A stretch of DNA of 64,000 nucleotides from Clostridium beijerinckii (GTDB lineage: Bacteria > Bacillota > Clostridia > Clostridiales > Clostridiaceae), in the NCBI GenBank assembly GCA_003129525.1, contig CP029329.1:1333501-1397500 (forward strand), in the 5' to 3' direction. The notes beneath the pieces were generated by a model. That model worked only from the letters and a program-made list of their open reading frames with translations. It did no database searches and was not told where the DNA came from. The position numbers and the translations under genes are program-made. This document shows positions 1 through 9,430 of this stretch, piece by piece; the stretch's first letter is position 1, and every line of letters begins with the position of its first letter.

Positions 1-1279
1 CATGAAGTGTACTCATAAGCTTTCTATCAGAGTCAAAAGGAATTTCCCTAAGTCTTTCATAAGTATTTCTACAGTCAATTTCATTTAAAGAATATTTATG
101 ACCTAAATTTACAAAAGCAACTTCGGTTGGATCACCGATTTCAGCGCCATCTATAGAGGTAGAGTCATTACAAAGTACAGAACTAGTTAAAAGAAAGTTT
201 GAATCAGGATCTTTAAAATCTATCTCGTCACTATCAATTAACTTATTATCAACAAAAATCTTTTGAACAGTCATTTTGTTTTGAGTTAATGTACCAGTTT
301 TATCAGAACAAATAATAGACACACAGCCAAGACCTTCAACAGCCTTAAGCTTTTTAATGATTGCATGTTCTTTAGCCATTGATTGAGTTCCAATAGCAAG
401 TACAATTGTAACTATTGAACTAAGAGCTTCAGGAATGGCAGCAACAGCAAGAGCTACAGCAAACATTAATGAATCTAAAAGAGGCGTACCTCGATACATG
501 CTTAATCCAAACACAATTACACATATGCCAAGTATCCCAATGGCTAATTTTTTAGAAAAGTCGTCTATAGAAACTTGAAGTGGAGTGGTTTTTTCTTCTG
601 TTTCTTCGAGTAGAGTAGCGATTTTTCCAAGTTCTGTGTTCATACCAGTGTTAGTTACAAGGACAGTAGCTCTACCATAAGTTACTAATGAACTAGAGAA
701 AACCATATTTTTTTGATCACCTAAAGCAACTTCATCCTTATTAATAACATCAGGAAATTTATCGACACTTTCAGATTCTCCGGTTAATGAGCTTTCATTA
801 ACCTTAAGTGAATAATTTTCTAAAATCCTACCATCAGCAACAACTAAGTCTCCGGCTTCTAATACTAAAATATCTCCTGGAACAACATCCTTTGAAGCTA
901 TTTCAATTTTAACTCCATTTCTAATAACTTTGGCATTAGGAGCAGATAAAGCTTTTAAACTAGCTAGAGATTGTTCGGCTTTAACATATTGGACAGTACC
1001 TAAAATGGCATTCATAGTTATAACAGCTATAATTACAATAGTACTTTCCATATTACCAGTAATAGCTGAAATAATAGCAGCAACAATTAAAATAACTACT
1101 AATAAATCTTTAAACTGTTCTGCAAATATAGAGAACATACTCTTCTTTTTCTTTTCATTTAAAATGTTTTCGCCAACAGAATTTATTATTTCGGTAGCTT
1201 TTGCACTAGTCAGTCCGTTTAAGGTCACATCAAAGTCTTTCATAGACTCTTCTGTGGTTTTACAAAAATATTTTTTCAT
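1..1279 (-). CDS. P-type divalent cation (Ca2+/Mn2+) transporting ATPase, N-terminal part, cut by window edge
   Basis: The minus strand gives 426 uninterrupted codons from ATG at 1279 to the window edge, so the C-terminal half (nucleotide-binding and later membrane segments) is missing. Visible in order: an N-terminal cation-ATPase domain, a membrane hairpin, the actuator motif SLTGES, a fourth membrane helix with IPEALSS, and the phosphorylation motif CSDKTGTLTQ, whose Asp is phosphorylated in the catalytic cycle. PEAL in helix 4 is typical of bacterial SERCA/PMCA-like Ca2+ pumps, and close relatives export Mn2+. The riboswitch directly upstream belongs to the Mn2+-sensing yybP-ykoY class, which favours manganese export or homeostasis as the role. 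Substrate choice is inferred; family assignment is firm. Confidence 0.93.
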   Translation of the reverse strand, partial: MKKYFCKTTEESMKDFDVTLNGLTSAKATEIINSVGENILNEKKKKSMFSIFAEQFKDLLVVILIVAAIISAITGNMESTIVIIAVITMNAILGTVQYVKAEQSLASLKALSAPNAKVIRNGVKIEIASKDVVPGDILVLEAGDLVVADGRILENYSLKVNESSLTGESESVDKFPDVINKDEVALGDQKNMVFSSSLVTYGRATVLVTNTGMNTELGKIATLLEETEEKTTPLQVSIDDFSKKLAIGILGICVIVFGLSMYRGTPLLDSLMFAVALAVAAIPEALSSIVTIVLAIGTQSMAKEHAIIKKLKAVEGLGCVSIICSDKTGTLTQNKMTVQKIFVDNKLIDSDEIDFKDPDSNFLLTSSVLCNDSTSIDGAEIGDPTEVAFVNLGHKYSLNEIDCRNTYERLREIPFDSDRKLMSTLH

Positions 1280-1452
1280 GTAACATCTTCCTTTCAAATC
1301 TTAATAAGGTACATTTATACACATTTGAATAAATTCTTATTGAATAATTGCAAAATAGATCCAATAAAATGAGTGTAAAAAATTAAAATTCCTATGGCAT
1401 CTAAAAAATAGCTGTTTAAAGATGCCGAAAGTCTTCTTATAATAATTATTAA

Positions 1453-1505
1453 CAAAAAAGACCTTTAATATAACTTCAAATTTTTGAAGTTATATTAAAA
1501 GTCTC
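1453..1505 (-). terminator. intrinsic terminator of the riboswitch expression platform
   Basis: Reading the minus strand, a long AT-rich stem (arms about 1486-1503 and 1460-1480) is followed by a run of U. It lies between the riboswitch aptamer and the ATPase start. Its 5' arm overlaps the GAGACUUUU end of the aptamer, so aptamer folding and terminator folding would compete, as expected for a ligand-activated transcriptional switch. Confidence 0.8.
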
Positions 1506-1583
1506 GTTGCCACATGGGCACATAACACCAGACTATAAATATAGTCGCGATTGTTGATGTCATATTTATAACTACTCCCTTTT
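1498..1583 (-). promoter_or_regulatory. yybP-ykoY (Mn2+) riboswitch aptamer
   Basis: On the minus strand the segment begins GGGAGUAGUU, contains GUGCCCAUGUGGCAAC and ends GAGACUUUU. These are the conserved blocks of the yybP-ykoY aptamer, known to sense Mn2+ and to control TerC-family exporters and P-type ATPases. It is about 220 nt upstream of the ATPase start and is followed by a terminator. The call rests on motif recognition; a covariance-model search would settle it. Confidence 0.85.
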
Positions 1584-1820
1584 AACATAAAATAACTATT
1601 AATATTAATATATTGTAAAAAGGACAAACTGTCAATGATTTAATTTTTATTTTACATGAATTTAACTGAAGGGTAGAATAAGTACATTTTAGATAAACAG
1701 GGTTAAAAGCTATTAATTAATTTTATAGATACGATTTTAATAAGATAACAAATAAACCTAGAATATCATAAGTATCTCAAAAAAAGATAAAAATAGACTA
1801 AATAAGTGAGGATATTATAC

Positions 1821-1838
1821 GAATATAATATTATATTC
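1821..1838. promoter_or_regulatory. perfect 18-bp AT palindrome upstream of the chemoreceptor gene
   Basis: GAATATAATATTATATTC is a perfect palindrome lying 67 bp before the chemoreceptor start. It could be an operator, or could contain the -10 element (TATAAT at 1824-1829). The rest of the stretch 1584-1904 is AT-rich with no recognisable gene. Confidence 0.3.
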
Positions 1839-1904
1839 ATATAATTAATAACTTATTCTTGTTAACGTGTGCAAAAGGATCTAATTTATTTAGGGGGAAA
1901 GAAA

Positions 1905-3620
1905 ATGAAAACAAACTTTAAAAGATTAAAAAATATAAAAATTGTACAAAGCATAATAATAATAGTAATTATATCTTTATTATCCACAATCACTATTGGG
2001 GTTTTAGGATACATAAATACAGCTAAAATGTATAATGCAAATATAGAAATGTATAAGAATGTAATTCCTAATTTGAGTGATTGGGGAGAAGTTAACGGAA
2101 ATATGGGAGTTTTAAGAAATACGTTAACTAAGATAATTGATAGACCATTTGATGAAGCAAATGAGAAAACAATGTTAGAATTAAATAAAAATATAACAGA
2201 TATAATAAATAAAAATGTTACTTTATCAGAAAATAATAGTGAAGAGCATGAAATGGTTATGGCATTGAAAGAGGGATATGAACATTATTATTCTTTCATA
2301 CCTAATATTATTGAACAAAGAAAGAATAATATAATCCCAGATGCTAAAATAACAAATGTTGATATGGGTGTATATGGAACAGAAATTGCTAAGCAAAACA
2401 CAGCACTTATACAATATCAAAAGGATAAAGCAACAACTGAAATCAACAATTCTAAAAGTTTATATGAAAAAAACATAGCTATGTTTATAAGTATAACAGG
2501 TGTATCTATTGTAATATTAGCTTTAATATCAATAGGAATAATACTTATGATTAGGAATTCAACAAAAGGATTTATACATAAAGTATCTGTTTTATCAGAA
2601 GGTGATTTTACAGTAGAATTTGATAATGAATTATCTAATGAATTTGGGCTAATGGAGGGTGCATTAGGTAAAACTATAAGTTCTATTGCAAATACTATTT
2701 CTAAAATAAAAGATGATTCAATACAGGTTAATAATAATTCTATTTCGCTTACAAATGTGTCAGAAGAAATGAAGTGTTCCATAGAAGAGGTATCTAATGC
2801 AATTCAAGATGTAGCAAAAGGATCAGGTGAGCAAGCTAGTCAACTTATGAAAATAAATAATGATGTAAGCTCTTTTGGAGATAAAATAGAAATAATAACA
2901 CAATCTATAAGTAAAGTAGATGAAAATACTAAAAATATTAGTAATAGAGCAAATGAAAGTGATACTAAGTTAAAAAATCTAGGTGTTTCTATGAATGAAA
3001 TTGCAACATCTTATAATGAAGCAAGAAAAAGAGTTACTGATTTAAGTCTTAGTGTGGATAAAATAACAGAAATAACTAATATGATTAATGGGATAGCAGA
3101 GCAAACTAATTTACTTGCTCTAAATGCCGCAATTGAGGCAGCAAGGGCTGGAGAAGCTGGAAGAGGATTTTCTATTGTTGCAGATGAAATTAGAAAATTA
3201 GCAGAACAATCTAAAAGTTCATCGCAGGATATAAATGATTTATTGAGTGTTATAAGTACAGAGACTAACCTAGTTGAAGAAACAACAACTTCTGCTAATG
3301 AAGAATTAAAAGAACAAATTAATATAATAAGTGAAACTATAACGTCATTCAGAGAAATAGTAAAATCTATAGATGAGATAGTACCACAAGTTGATGAAAT
3401 GAATCATTCAATAATTGACATTAAGAAAAGAAAAGATAATATTATAGAAAGTGTAGAAACTTCATCAGCTGTATCAGAAGAAAATTCAGCATCTGCGGAA
3501 GAAATTACTGCATCATCACAGGAAATGGAGGCGGCTGCATCTCAAGTTTCAAAATCATCAGAAGAATTAAAATCTATAATGCAAGAGATTATAAATCAAA
3601 TTGAAAAATTTACTTTATAG
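1905..3620 (+). CDS. methyl-accepting chemotaxis protein (membrane chemoreceptor)
   Basis: 571 residues. I chose ATG at 1905 because AGGGGGAAAG lies just before it; a GTG 36 bp upstream is also open but has no good ribosome site. Order: a first membrane helix (about residues 13-38), an extracytoplasmic four-helix-type sensor of about 150 residues, a second helix (about 190-215), a HAMP linker, and a long coiled-coil signalling domain. The hairpin tip is unmistakable: [19 protein letters not shown] then [18 protein letters not shown]. It would pass ligand binding to CheA/CheW at the cell pole. No other chemotaxis gene is nearby, so it is an orphan receptor. The ligand cannot be read from the sequence. 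Confidence 0.95.
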   Translation: MKTNFKRLKNIKIVQSIIIIVIISLLSTITIGVLGYINTAKMYNANIEMYKNVIPNLSDWGEVNGNMGVLRNTLTKIIDRPFDEANEKTMLELNKNITDIINKNVTLSENNSEEHEMVMALKEGYEHYYSFIPNIIEQRKNNIIPDAKITNVDMGVYGTEIAKQNTALIQYQKDKATTEINNSKSLYEKNIAMFISITGVSIVILALISIGIILMIRNSTKGFIHKVSVLSEGDFTVEFDNELSNEFGLMEGALGKTISSIANTISKIKDDSIQVNNNSISLTNVSEEMKCSIEEVSNAIQDVAKGSGEQASQLMKINNDVSSFGDKIEIITQSISKVDENTKNISNRANESDTKLKNLGVSMNEIATSYNEARKRVTDLSLSVDKITEITNMINGIAEQTNLLALNAAIEAARAGEAGRGFSIVADEIRKLAEQSKSSSQDINDLLSVISTETNLVEETTTSANEELKEQINIISETITSFREIVKSIDEIVPQVDEMNHSIIDIKKRKDNIIESVETSSAVSEENSASAEEITASSQEMEAAASQVSKSSEELKSIMQEIINQIEKFTL

Positions 3621-3747
3621 ACATATTTTTTTGATTGTGCCTAAGTACTAGAAAGTGAAATTGGAAATTAAATAGAAGAATTTGTATGATTAAATATTCT
3701 ATTTAAGTTATAATATATTAATAGAATATTTAGTGGAGGTTTAAATT

Positions 3748-4590
3748 ATGACTGGACTTGTACTTGAGGGTGGAGCATTTAGAGGATTATTTACAGCAGG
3801 TGTATTAGATGCACTTTTAGACATAAAAGCAGAAATAAAATATGTGATAGGGGTTTCAGCAGGAGCCACCAATGCTTACTCATATGTCTCTAAACAAAGA
3901 GGAAGAAATTTAGAGATAATGGAAAGATTCATGGATAATAAAAGATATATTAGCTATGGAAATTTAATTAGGTGCAAGTCTATTATGGATTTAGATTTTG
4001 TATTCGATGAGATACCCAATAAGCATTGTATTTTTGATTATAAAACTTTTCACGAATTTGATGGAAAGATGTTAGCAGGAGCTTTTAACATTGAAACTGG
4101 AGACGTTGAATATTTTGACAAAGACTTATTAGATAAAAGAAGTTCAATTCTTAGGGCAAGTATTGCAATACCACTGATGTTTCCATTCGAAAAAATTAAT
4201 GGACAATATTATGCAGATGGAGGTCTTTCAGACCCTATACCAGTTAAGAAATCAATAGCTGATGGTAATGATAAAAATATAATTGTATTAACAAGAAATG
4301 AAGGATATAGAAAGAAAAAATCTAAAGCTACTGAAATAACATATAAAATCTATAAAAAGAAATATCCAAAGCTAGCGAATGTATTGAAAGAGAGATATAT
4401 TAAATATAACGAACAGCTTGATTATTGCAAAGGTTTGGAAGAAAATGGAGAAGCAATTATAATAAGACCTACAATAAGTATGAATATAAGTAGATTTGAA
4501 AGAGATAAAAGTAAATTAAAGGCAATATATCAAAATGGATATGATTTAATCACAAATGATAAAGAGAAAATACTTAATTATATAAGATGA
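3748..4590 (+). CDS. patatin-like phospholipase family protein (YjjU/RssA type)
   Basis: 280 residues, ATG preceded by GTGGAGGT. It has the patatin Ser-Asp dyad: the oxyanion motif EGGAFRGLF (residues 7-15), the nucleophile elbow GVSAG with Ser37, and the ADGGLSDPIP motif with Asp157. The C-terminal roughly 100 residues are Lys-rich and resemble the helical tail of the YjjU group. It is predicted to be a cytoplasmic, possibly membrane-associated acyl hydrolase; no signal peptide is seen. It stands alone between the chemoreceptor gene and a strong terminator. The family is clear, the substrate unknown. Confidence 0.9.
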   Translation: MTGLVLEGGAFRGLFTAGVLDALLDIKAEIKYVIGVSAGATNAYSYVSKQRGRNLEIMERFMDNKRYISYGNLIRCKSIMDLDFVFDEIPNKHCIFDYKTFHEFDGKMLAGAFNIETGDVEYFDKDLLDKRSSILRASIAIPLMFPFEKINGQYYADGGLSDPIPVKKSIADGNDKNIIVLTRNEGYRKKKSKATEITYKIYKKKYPKLANVLKERYIKYNEQLDYCKGLEENGEAIIIRPTISMNISRFERDKSKLKAIYQNGYDLITNDKEKILNYIR

Positions 4591-4647
4591 TTTTAGCTGA
4601 TATATAGCCGTTATAATACTTCACATGAAAAGCTTCACTTTAAAGAT

Positions 4648-4701
4648 AAAAAACACTTCTTAATATTAAAATTGGGTTTAATATTTAAGAAGTGTTTTTT
4701 G
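4648..4701 (+). terminator. strong terminator after the patatin gene
   Basis: Arms at about 4648-4670 and 4677-4700 form a roughly 20-bp stem around AACACTTCTTAATATTAAA, ending in TTTTTT. It isolates the patatin gene from the glycyl radical operon. Confidence 0.85.
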
Positions 4702-4835
4702 TAGAATAAATTTATATAATTCAAAAAAATATATAAAATAATAAGAAATACATTGAAAAACAATGTCAAATAATATAAAATAAAGATAAATAAATAAAAA
4801 ACAAGAACAAATAAGCGGAAAGGAGAAAAAGGGAA

Positions 4836-7190
4836 ATGGATAAAATAATTATGTCTCCTAGAATTAAAAGATTAAAAGAAAAGATGTTACGTGATAAAAG
4901 ATATGCATCTGTTGAACAAGCACTTATAATAACTGAAACATATAAGCAAAATGAAGATAAGCCGATTATTATAAAAAGAGCATTAGCACTAAAAAATTCT
5001 CTGTTAAAATTAGAAATTGATGTAGAAGATGAAGAATTAATTGTTAGTAACCGTACTAAAGGGGTTAGATATGGAGTTGTCTTCCCTGAAAGTGGGAGTT
5101 CATGGATTGATAGGGAAATTGAAGATTTGCCAACTAGAGCGCAAGATAAATTCAATGTAAATCCAGAAGATATAGAAAAATTTCGTAAAATTATTAAACC
5201 ATATTGGAAAGAGCGATCATTAGAAGATGTAATTAGAAAGAGATTTGGAAAAGAAATTGATGAAATTGCAAAGGTAGTAAAAATCAATCAAAAAGATCAT
5301 GCACAAGGTCACATATGTCCGAATTGTAAGGAATGGCTTGCATTAGGTCCAGAAGGAATAAAACAAAAAGCACTTAAAAAAATAAAGGATTCCAATAAAG
5401 AAAACAAAGATTTTTATGAGAGCATAGTAATTGTTATGGAAGGTACTCAAGAATTTATGATGAGATACCATAACTTAATGAAAGAAAGAGCTAATACTGT
5501 ATCTGACGGAGTCTTAAAATCAAACATGTTTGCAGTTGCAGAAAACTGTGAAAATCTTTCAAAAAGACCTGCGAAGTCTTTTCATGAAGCAGTTCAATCT
5601 ATTTGGTTCTTATTTGTTATACTTCATATGGAATCAAATGCATCATCATTTTCTCCAGGAAGAATGGATGAATTCTTATATCCATATTACAAGAAGGATA
5701 TAGAAGATGGAATACTTGATAATGAAAAAGCCTTAGAAATAATTGAATGTATTTGGTTAAAGTTTAATCAAATTGTATATTTAAGAAATTCTCATAGTGC
5801 TAAATTCTTTGCAGGATTTCCTATAGGTTTTAATATTGCAATCGGTGGTCAAAATGAAGATGGAAATGATTTTTCTAATGAACTATCATTCTTATTTTTA
5901 AAGGCACAAGAACATTTAGGATTACCACAACCTAACTTATCTGTAAGATTGCATAAAGAAACATCTGAAGAATTATTAAAGGAAAGCATAAAAGTTGTAG
6001 CAAGAGGTAGTGGGATGCCACAATTTTTTAATGATGAAGCAGTAATTTCTTCTATTATGAAACTTGGTATTTCTGAAAAGGATGCAAGAGACTATGCAAT
6101 TGTTGGCTGTGTAGAGATTACAACACAAGGTAATAATCTTGGGTGGAGCGATGCTGCCATGTTTAATTTAAATAAAACTTTAGAATTAACACTTAATAAT
6201 GGTAATTGCTTACTTACAGGTGATTCAATTGCTCCGAACTTAGGGAATATAACAAACTATAAAACTTATGAAGAGTTAGAAAAAGCATTTGAGAGTGAAA
6301 TAGATTATTTTATTGATAAGATGATTTTAGCTTGTGAACAAGTTGAAAAGGCGCATATAGATGTGCTGCCATCACCATTTTTATCATCAGTTATAGATGA
6401 TTGTATAGAAAAAGGAATTGATGTTACAGCAGGCGGAGCAGTTTATAATCTATCAGGGATTCAAATGATACAAGTTGCAAATTTAGCAGATAGTTTAGCT
6501 GCAATTAAACTTTTAGTATATGATGAAAAAAGAATTTCAAAAGAAGATTTATTAAAAGCTCTTCAAAGTAATTTCGAAGGATATGAAGTTATAAGAGCAA
6601 TGCTATTAAATCGTGCACCCAAGTATGGTAATGATGTTGAATGGGTAGATGAAATTGGAGCTAAATGGGCTAGATATTTTAATAACAAATTAACTCATTA
6701 TACGAATTATCGTGGTGGAAGATATCATACAGGAATGTATACAGTATCGGCACACGTACCAATGGGAGAAAATGTAGGTGCATCTACAGATGGAAGATAT
6801 GCAAAACAACCATTAGCTGATGGAGGAATGTCACCAGTTTATGGACGAGATGCGGCAGGACCTACAGCTGTATTAAATTCTGTATCAAGATTAGATAATA
6901 TATTAACGACTAATGGTGGATTATTAAATATGAAATTCTTACCCGAATTCTTTAAAACTGAAAATGGTGTTGATAAATTCTCAAAATTCCTAAGGACCTT
7001 TGTGGACCTGGAGATACCTCATATTCAGTTTAATGTATTAAGAAGAGAAGATTTGTTAGATGCTCAAAAGAACCCTGAAAACTATCGTAGTCTAACTGTG
7101 CGCGTAGCAGGATATACAGCATATTTTACTGAACTTGCAGGAGAATTGCAAAATGAAATTATAGCAAGAACAAGTTATGGAGATGTATAG
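4836..7190 (+). CDS. glycyl radical enzyme of the YbiW/PflD group (probable C-O lyase, not pyruvate formate-lyase)
   Basis: 784 residues, ATG after GGAAAGGAG. The thiyl-radical site is GCVEI (Cys425, Glu427) and the glycyl-radical loop near the C-terminus is RVAGY (Gly759). The Cys-x-Glu pairing is that of dehydratase/lyase members; true pyruvate formate-lyase has two adjacent cysteines, so a 'formate acetyltransferase' label would be wrong. The next genes are its activase and a fructose-6-phosphate-aldolase-like enzyme. In E. coli that partnership (YbiW or PflD with FsaA or FsaB) opens 1,5-anhydrohexitol 6-phosphates to 1-deoxyfructose 6-phosphate, which the aldolase splits. The same substrate here is inferred from context; glycerol, propanediol, hydroxyproline or other GRE substrates are not excluded. 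Confidence 0.88.
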   Translation: MDKIIMSPRIKRLKEKMLRDKRYASVEQALIITETYKQNEDKPIIIKRALALKNSLLKLEIDVEDEELIVSNRTKGVRYGVVFPESGSSWIDREIEDLPTRAQDKFNVNPEDIEKFRKIIKPYWKERSLEDVIRKRFGKEIDEIAKVVKINQKDHAQGHICPNCKEWLALGPEGIKQKALKKIKDSNKENKDFYESIVIVMEGTQEFMMRYHNLMKERANTVSDGVLKSNMFAVAENCENLSKRPAKSFHEAVQSIWFLFVILHMESNASSFSPGRMDEFLYPYYKKDIEDGILDNEKALEIIECIWLKFNQIVYLRNSHSAKFFAGFPIGFNIAIGGQNEDGNDFSNELSFLFLKAQEHLGLPQPNLSVRLHKETSEELLKESIKVVARGSGMPQFFNDEAVISSIMKLGISEKDARDYAIVGCVEITTQGNNLGWSDAAMFNLNKTLELTLNNGNCLLTGDSIAPNLGNITNYKTYEELEKAFESEIDYFIDKMILACEQVEKAHIDVLPSPFLSSVIDDCIEKGIDVTAGGAVYNLSGIQMIQVANLADSLAAIKLLVYDEKRISKEDLLKALQSNFEGYEVIRAMLLNRAPKYGNDVEWVDEIGAKWARYFNNKLTHYTNYRGGRYHTGMYTVSAHVPMGENVGASTDGRYAKQPLADGGMSPVYGRDAAGPTAVLNSVSRLDNILTTNGGLLNMKFLPEFFKTENGVDKFSKFLRTFVDLEIPHIQFNVLRREDLLDAQKNPENYRSLTVRVAGYTAYFTELAGELQNEIIARTSYGDV

Positions 7191-7193
7191 CTT

Positions 7194-8126
7194 ATGAAAA
7201 AAAATGATACATTAATAGGAAGGATTTTTGACATTCGAAGATTTTCAGCTCATGATGGTGATGGAATAAGAACAACAATCTTTTTTAAAGGTTGTCCATT
7301 AAAGTGTGTGTGGTGTCAAAATCCAGAGGGTATTTCTCCAGAAGAGAATTTAATATGTTTTGAGAATAAATGCATTAATTGTGGGCTATGCACAAAAAAT
7401 TGCTCCAATAAATCCATAATAGAAAAAGATAATAAGATATGTATTATTAAAGAAAAGTGTACAGATGAACAAAATAAAGTTGCAATTGATATTTGTCCTA
7501 CAGGTGCATTGACCATGGACTGTAAGAATTATTCTTTAGATCAAATAGTTGAAATATCAATAAAAGATAAAGCGTTTTTTAAATATGGTGGTGGAGTTAC
7601 TTTATCTGGTGGAGAACCATTTTCCCAAAAGGATTTCATTATTGCTTTGCTCAAACGTCTAAAAGAGATTGGCATAAATACAGCTATAGAAACTTCACTA
7701 TTTGTATCTAGCGAATATTTATTAGAAGCACTACCTTACCTTGATATGATTTTTGCGGATTTTAAAGTATTTGATAATGAAAAGCACAAAGCTTTTACGG
7801 GAGTTTCTAATGATCTTATTAAAAAGAATATTAAGCTTATTTTAGAAAGTGATAAGAAAGATTGCGTTATTATTAGAACACCATTAATACCAAACTTTAC
7901 AGCAAACAATGATAATATTAATAATATAAGTAAATATATTTTAGATATTCATCCAAATGTAAAATATGAATTGCTGAATTATAATCCACTTGCAAAATCA
8001 AAATATAACTTGATGGATAATTTAAATTATTGTTTTGAAGAAAATCCTAAAATGTATACAGATGATCAAATGAAGTATTTTCATGATATTGCTTATTCTG
8101 CAGGAATAAAAAACTTAATAAAATAA
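7194..8126 (+). CDS. glycyl-radical enzyme activating protein (radical SAM)
   Basis: 310 residues, starting 3 bp after the enzyme stop; its ribosome site GGAGATG lies within the last codons of the upstream gene, so translation is probably coupled. The radical-SAM cluster motif is CPLKCVWC (Cys34, Cys38, Cys41). A cysteine-rich insert follows (CINCGLCTKNC at 61-71, ICPTGA near 100), the ferredoxin-like insert of activases serving non-PFL glycyl radical enzymes. TLSGGEPF is the glycine-rich SAM-binding strand. The protein would generate the Gly759 radical of its neighbour using S-adenosylmethionine and reduced ferredoxin or flavodoxin. The second Fe-S motif looks incomplete compared with a textbook two-cluster insert. 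Confidence 0.93.
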   Translation: MKKNDTLIGRIFDIRRFSAHDGDGIRTTIFFKGCPLKCVWCQNPEGISPEENLICFENKCINCGLCTKNCSNKSIIEKDNKICIIKEKCTDEQNKVAIDICPTGALTMDCKNYSLDQIVEISIKDKAFFKYGGGVTLSGGEPFSQKDFIIALLKRLKEIGINTAIETSLFVSSEYLLEALPYLDMIFADFKVFDNEKHKAFTGVSNDLIKKNIKLILESDKKDCVIIRTPLIPNFTANNDNINNISKYILDIHPNVKYELLNYNPLAKSKYNLMDNLNYCFEENPKMYTDDQMKYFHDIAYSAGIKNLIK

Positions 8127-8149
8127 TAAAAATATATAGGTTTAAATTA

Positions 8150-8260
8150 AGACTTTATCCGATAGCTACCATACAACACTCCTACTTATATGATCAACTG
8201 GGATATAATGAATGCACGCTCCTAGACGAGGCACCCCTTGAACTTTGATATGCAAAAGTA
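8150..8260. other. GC-richer unexplained intergenic island
   Basis: Between the activase and aldolase genes about 110 bp is clearly less AT-rich than neighbouring spacers (for example GCACGCTCCTAGACGAGGCA near 8214). Short frames on both strands are stop-interrupted and I recognise no protein or RNA family. It could be a remnant of an inserted repeat or mobile element, or a structured leader for the aldolase gene. Confidence 0.3.
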
Positions 8261-8339
8261 ATGATAATATTGTTTATATAAAGACTTTTATTATAACATA
8301 TATAAATAAAAAAATTGAAAACAGAAAGGAAGAATGAAA

Positions 8340-9017
8340 ATGTTAATATTAATCGATGATGCAAATTTAGAGGCAATCAAAAAAATCTATGAAAAATTTC
8401 CATGTGATGGAGTAACAACAAATCCTTCTATCTTAAAAAAGCAAGGTGGAAATCCAATGGAAGTGTTAAAAGCAATTAGAGAATTCTTACCAGAAGGAGC
8501 ACAACTTCATGCACAAGTAGTATCATTAACTGCTGAAAAAATAGTTGATGAAGCTCATCATATGTTAGAAGTACTTGGTAAAGACACTTTTATAAAAGTT
8601 CCTGTAACAAGTGAAGGAATTAAAGCAATGAAACTATTGAAGAAGGAAAATGTAAATATCACAGCTACAGCTATATATACATCAATGCAAGCATTTATTG
8701 CAGCAAAAGCAGGAGCGAGATATACAGCACCATATGTAAATAGAATAGATAATATGGGAGCAGATGGTGTGCAAGTTGCAAAAGACATTCATGATATGTT
8801 TAAAATTCATAAATTAAATGCTGATGTACTCGCAGCAAGTTTTAAAAACTCACAACAAGTTTTAAACTTATGTAAACATGGAATTGGATCTGTTACAGCA
8901 GCACCAGATGTAATAGAAGGATTAATTAAACATGATGCAACTACTAATGCAGTAGATGTGTTTACAAAAGATTTCTATAGTCTAGTTGGTGAAGGAAATA
9001 CAATGGAGAATTTATAG
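8340..9017 (+). CDS. transaldolase-like fructose-6-phosphate aldolase (FSA/TalC family)
   Basis: 225 residues from ATG 8340; ATG 8334 is also in frame, but 8340 sits better behind AGAAAGGAAG and matches the family N-terminus. It is a small single-domain class I aldolase: GVTTNPSI near residue 25 and TFIKVP with the Schiff-base Lys86, aligning with Lys85 of E. coli FsaA. The short length and subfamily pattern favour FSA over true transaldolase. Such enzymes cleave fructose 6-phosphate or 1-deoxyfructose 6-phosphate to glyceraldehyde 3-phosphate plus dihydroxyacetone or hydroxyacetone. Next to the glycyl radical enzyme the 1-deoxy substrate is attractive but inferred. Confidence 0.9.
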   Translation: MLILIDDANLEAIKKIYEKFPCDGVTTNPSILKKQGGNPMEVLKAIREFLPEGAQLHAQVVSLTAEKIVDEAHHMLEVLGKDTFIKVPVTSEGIKAMKLLKKENVNITATAIYTSMQAFIAAKAGARYTAPYVNRIDNMGADGVQVAKDIHDMFKIHKLNADVLAASFKNSQQVLNLCKHGIGSVTAAPDVIEGLIKHDATTNAVDVFTKDFYSLVGEGNTMENL

Positions 9018-9057
9018 TTAAATTTTTTTGATTTTTATGAAAAGCTGATTAACAAAG

Positions 9058-9110
9058 GAGCTGTTGCAAAATAGAAATTTAATTTCTATTTTGAATAGCT
9101 CACTTTTTTA
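9058..9110 (+). terminator. terminator after the aldolase gene
   Basis: GAGCT...CAAAATAGAAAT pairs with ATTTCTATTTTG...AGCTC, followed by TTTTTT. It closes the glycyl radical cluster. The remaining spacer to 9430 is AT-rich and I see no gene in it. Confidence 0.75.
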
Positions 9111-9430
9111 CAAAGAATTAAAAGAACATTTCTAAGAATAGGATTATTAGTATATAACTTAGTTGCATTGATTAATAAATTAATACAAAAGGATTATAGA
9201 AATAATAAAAAGTATATCAATTAAATTTTCTAATAGAAACAGAAATATAAATTTAAAAGGTATAGCTTATGAACTTTATTTTGTATATTTAAGTCTTATA
9301 GGATTTAATTTATATTAGATTTGTGATATATTTATCAATGCAATATTGAAAATTTTTTATATGAAAGAAGCAATTTCTTTGAGTATAAAACAGTGAAATA
9401 TAATAAAGTAAACAAAGGAGATAAATAACT

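Noticed and set aside
930..1283. 117-codon + strand ORF with hydrophobic stretches
   Set aside because: Antisense to the P-type ATPase; the hydrophobicity is that of the complementary membrane-helix codons.
4836..7190. Labelling the glycyl radical enzyme as pyruvate formate-lyase (pflB)
   Set aside because: It has a single Cys followed by x-Glu instead of the adjacent Cys pair of PFL, and the activase has a ferredoxin insert.
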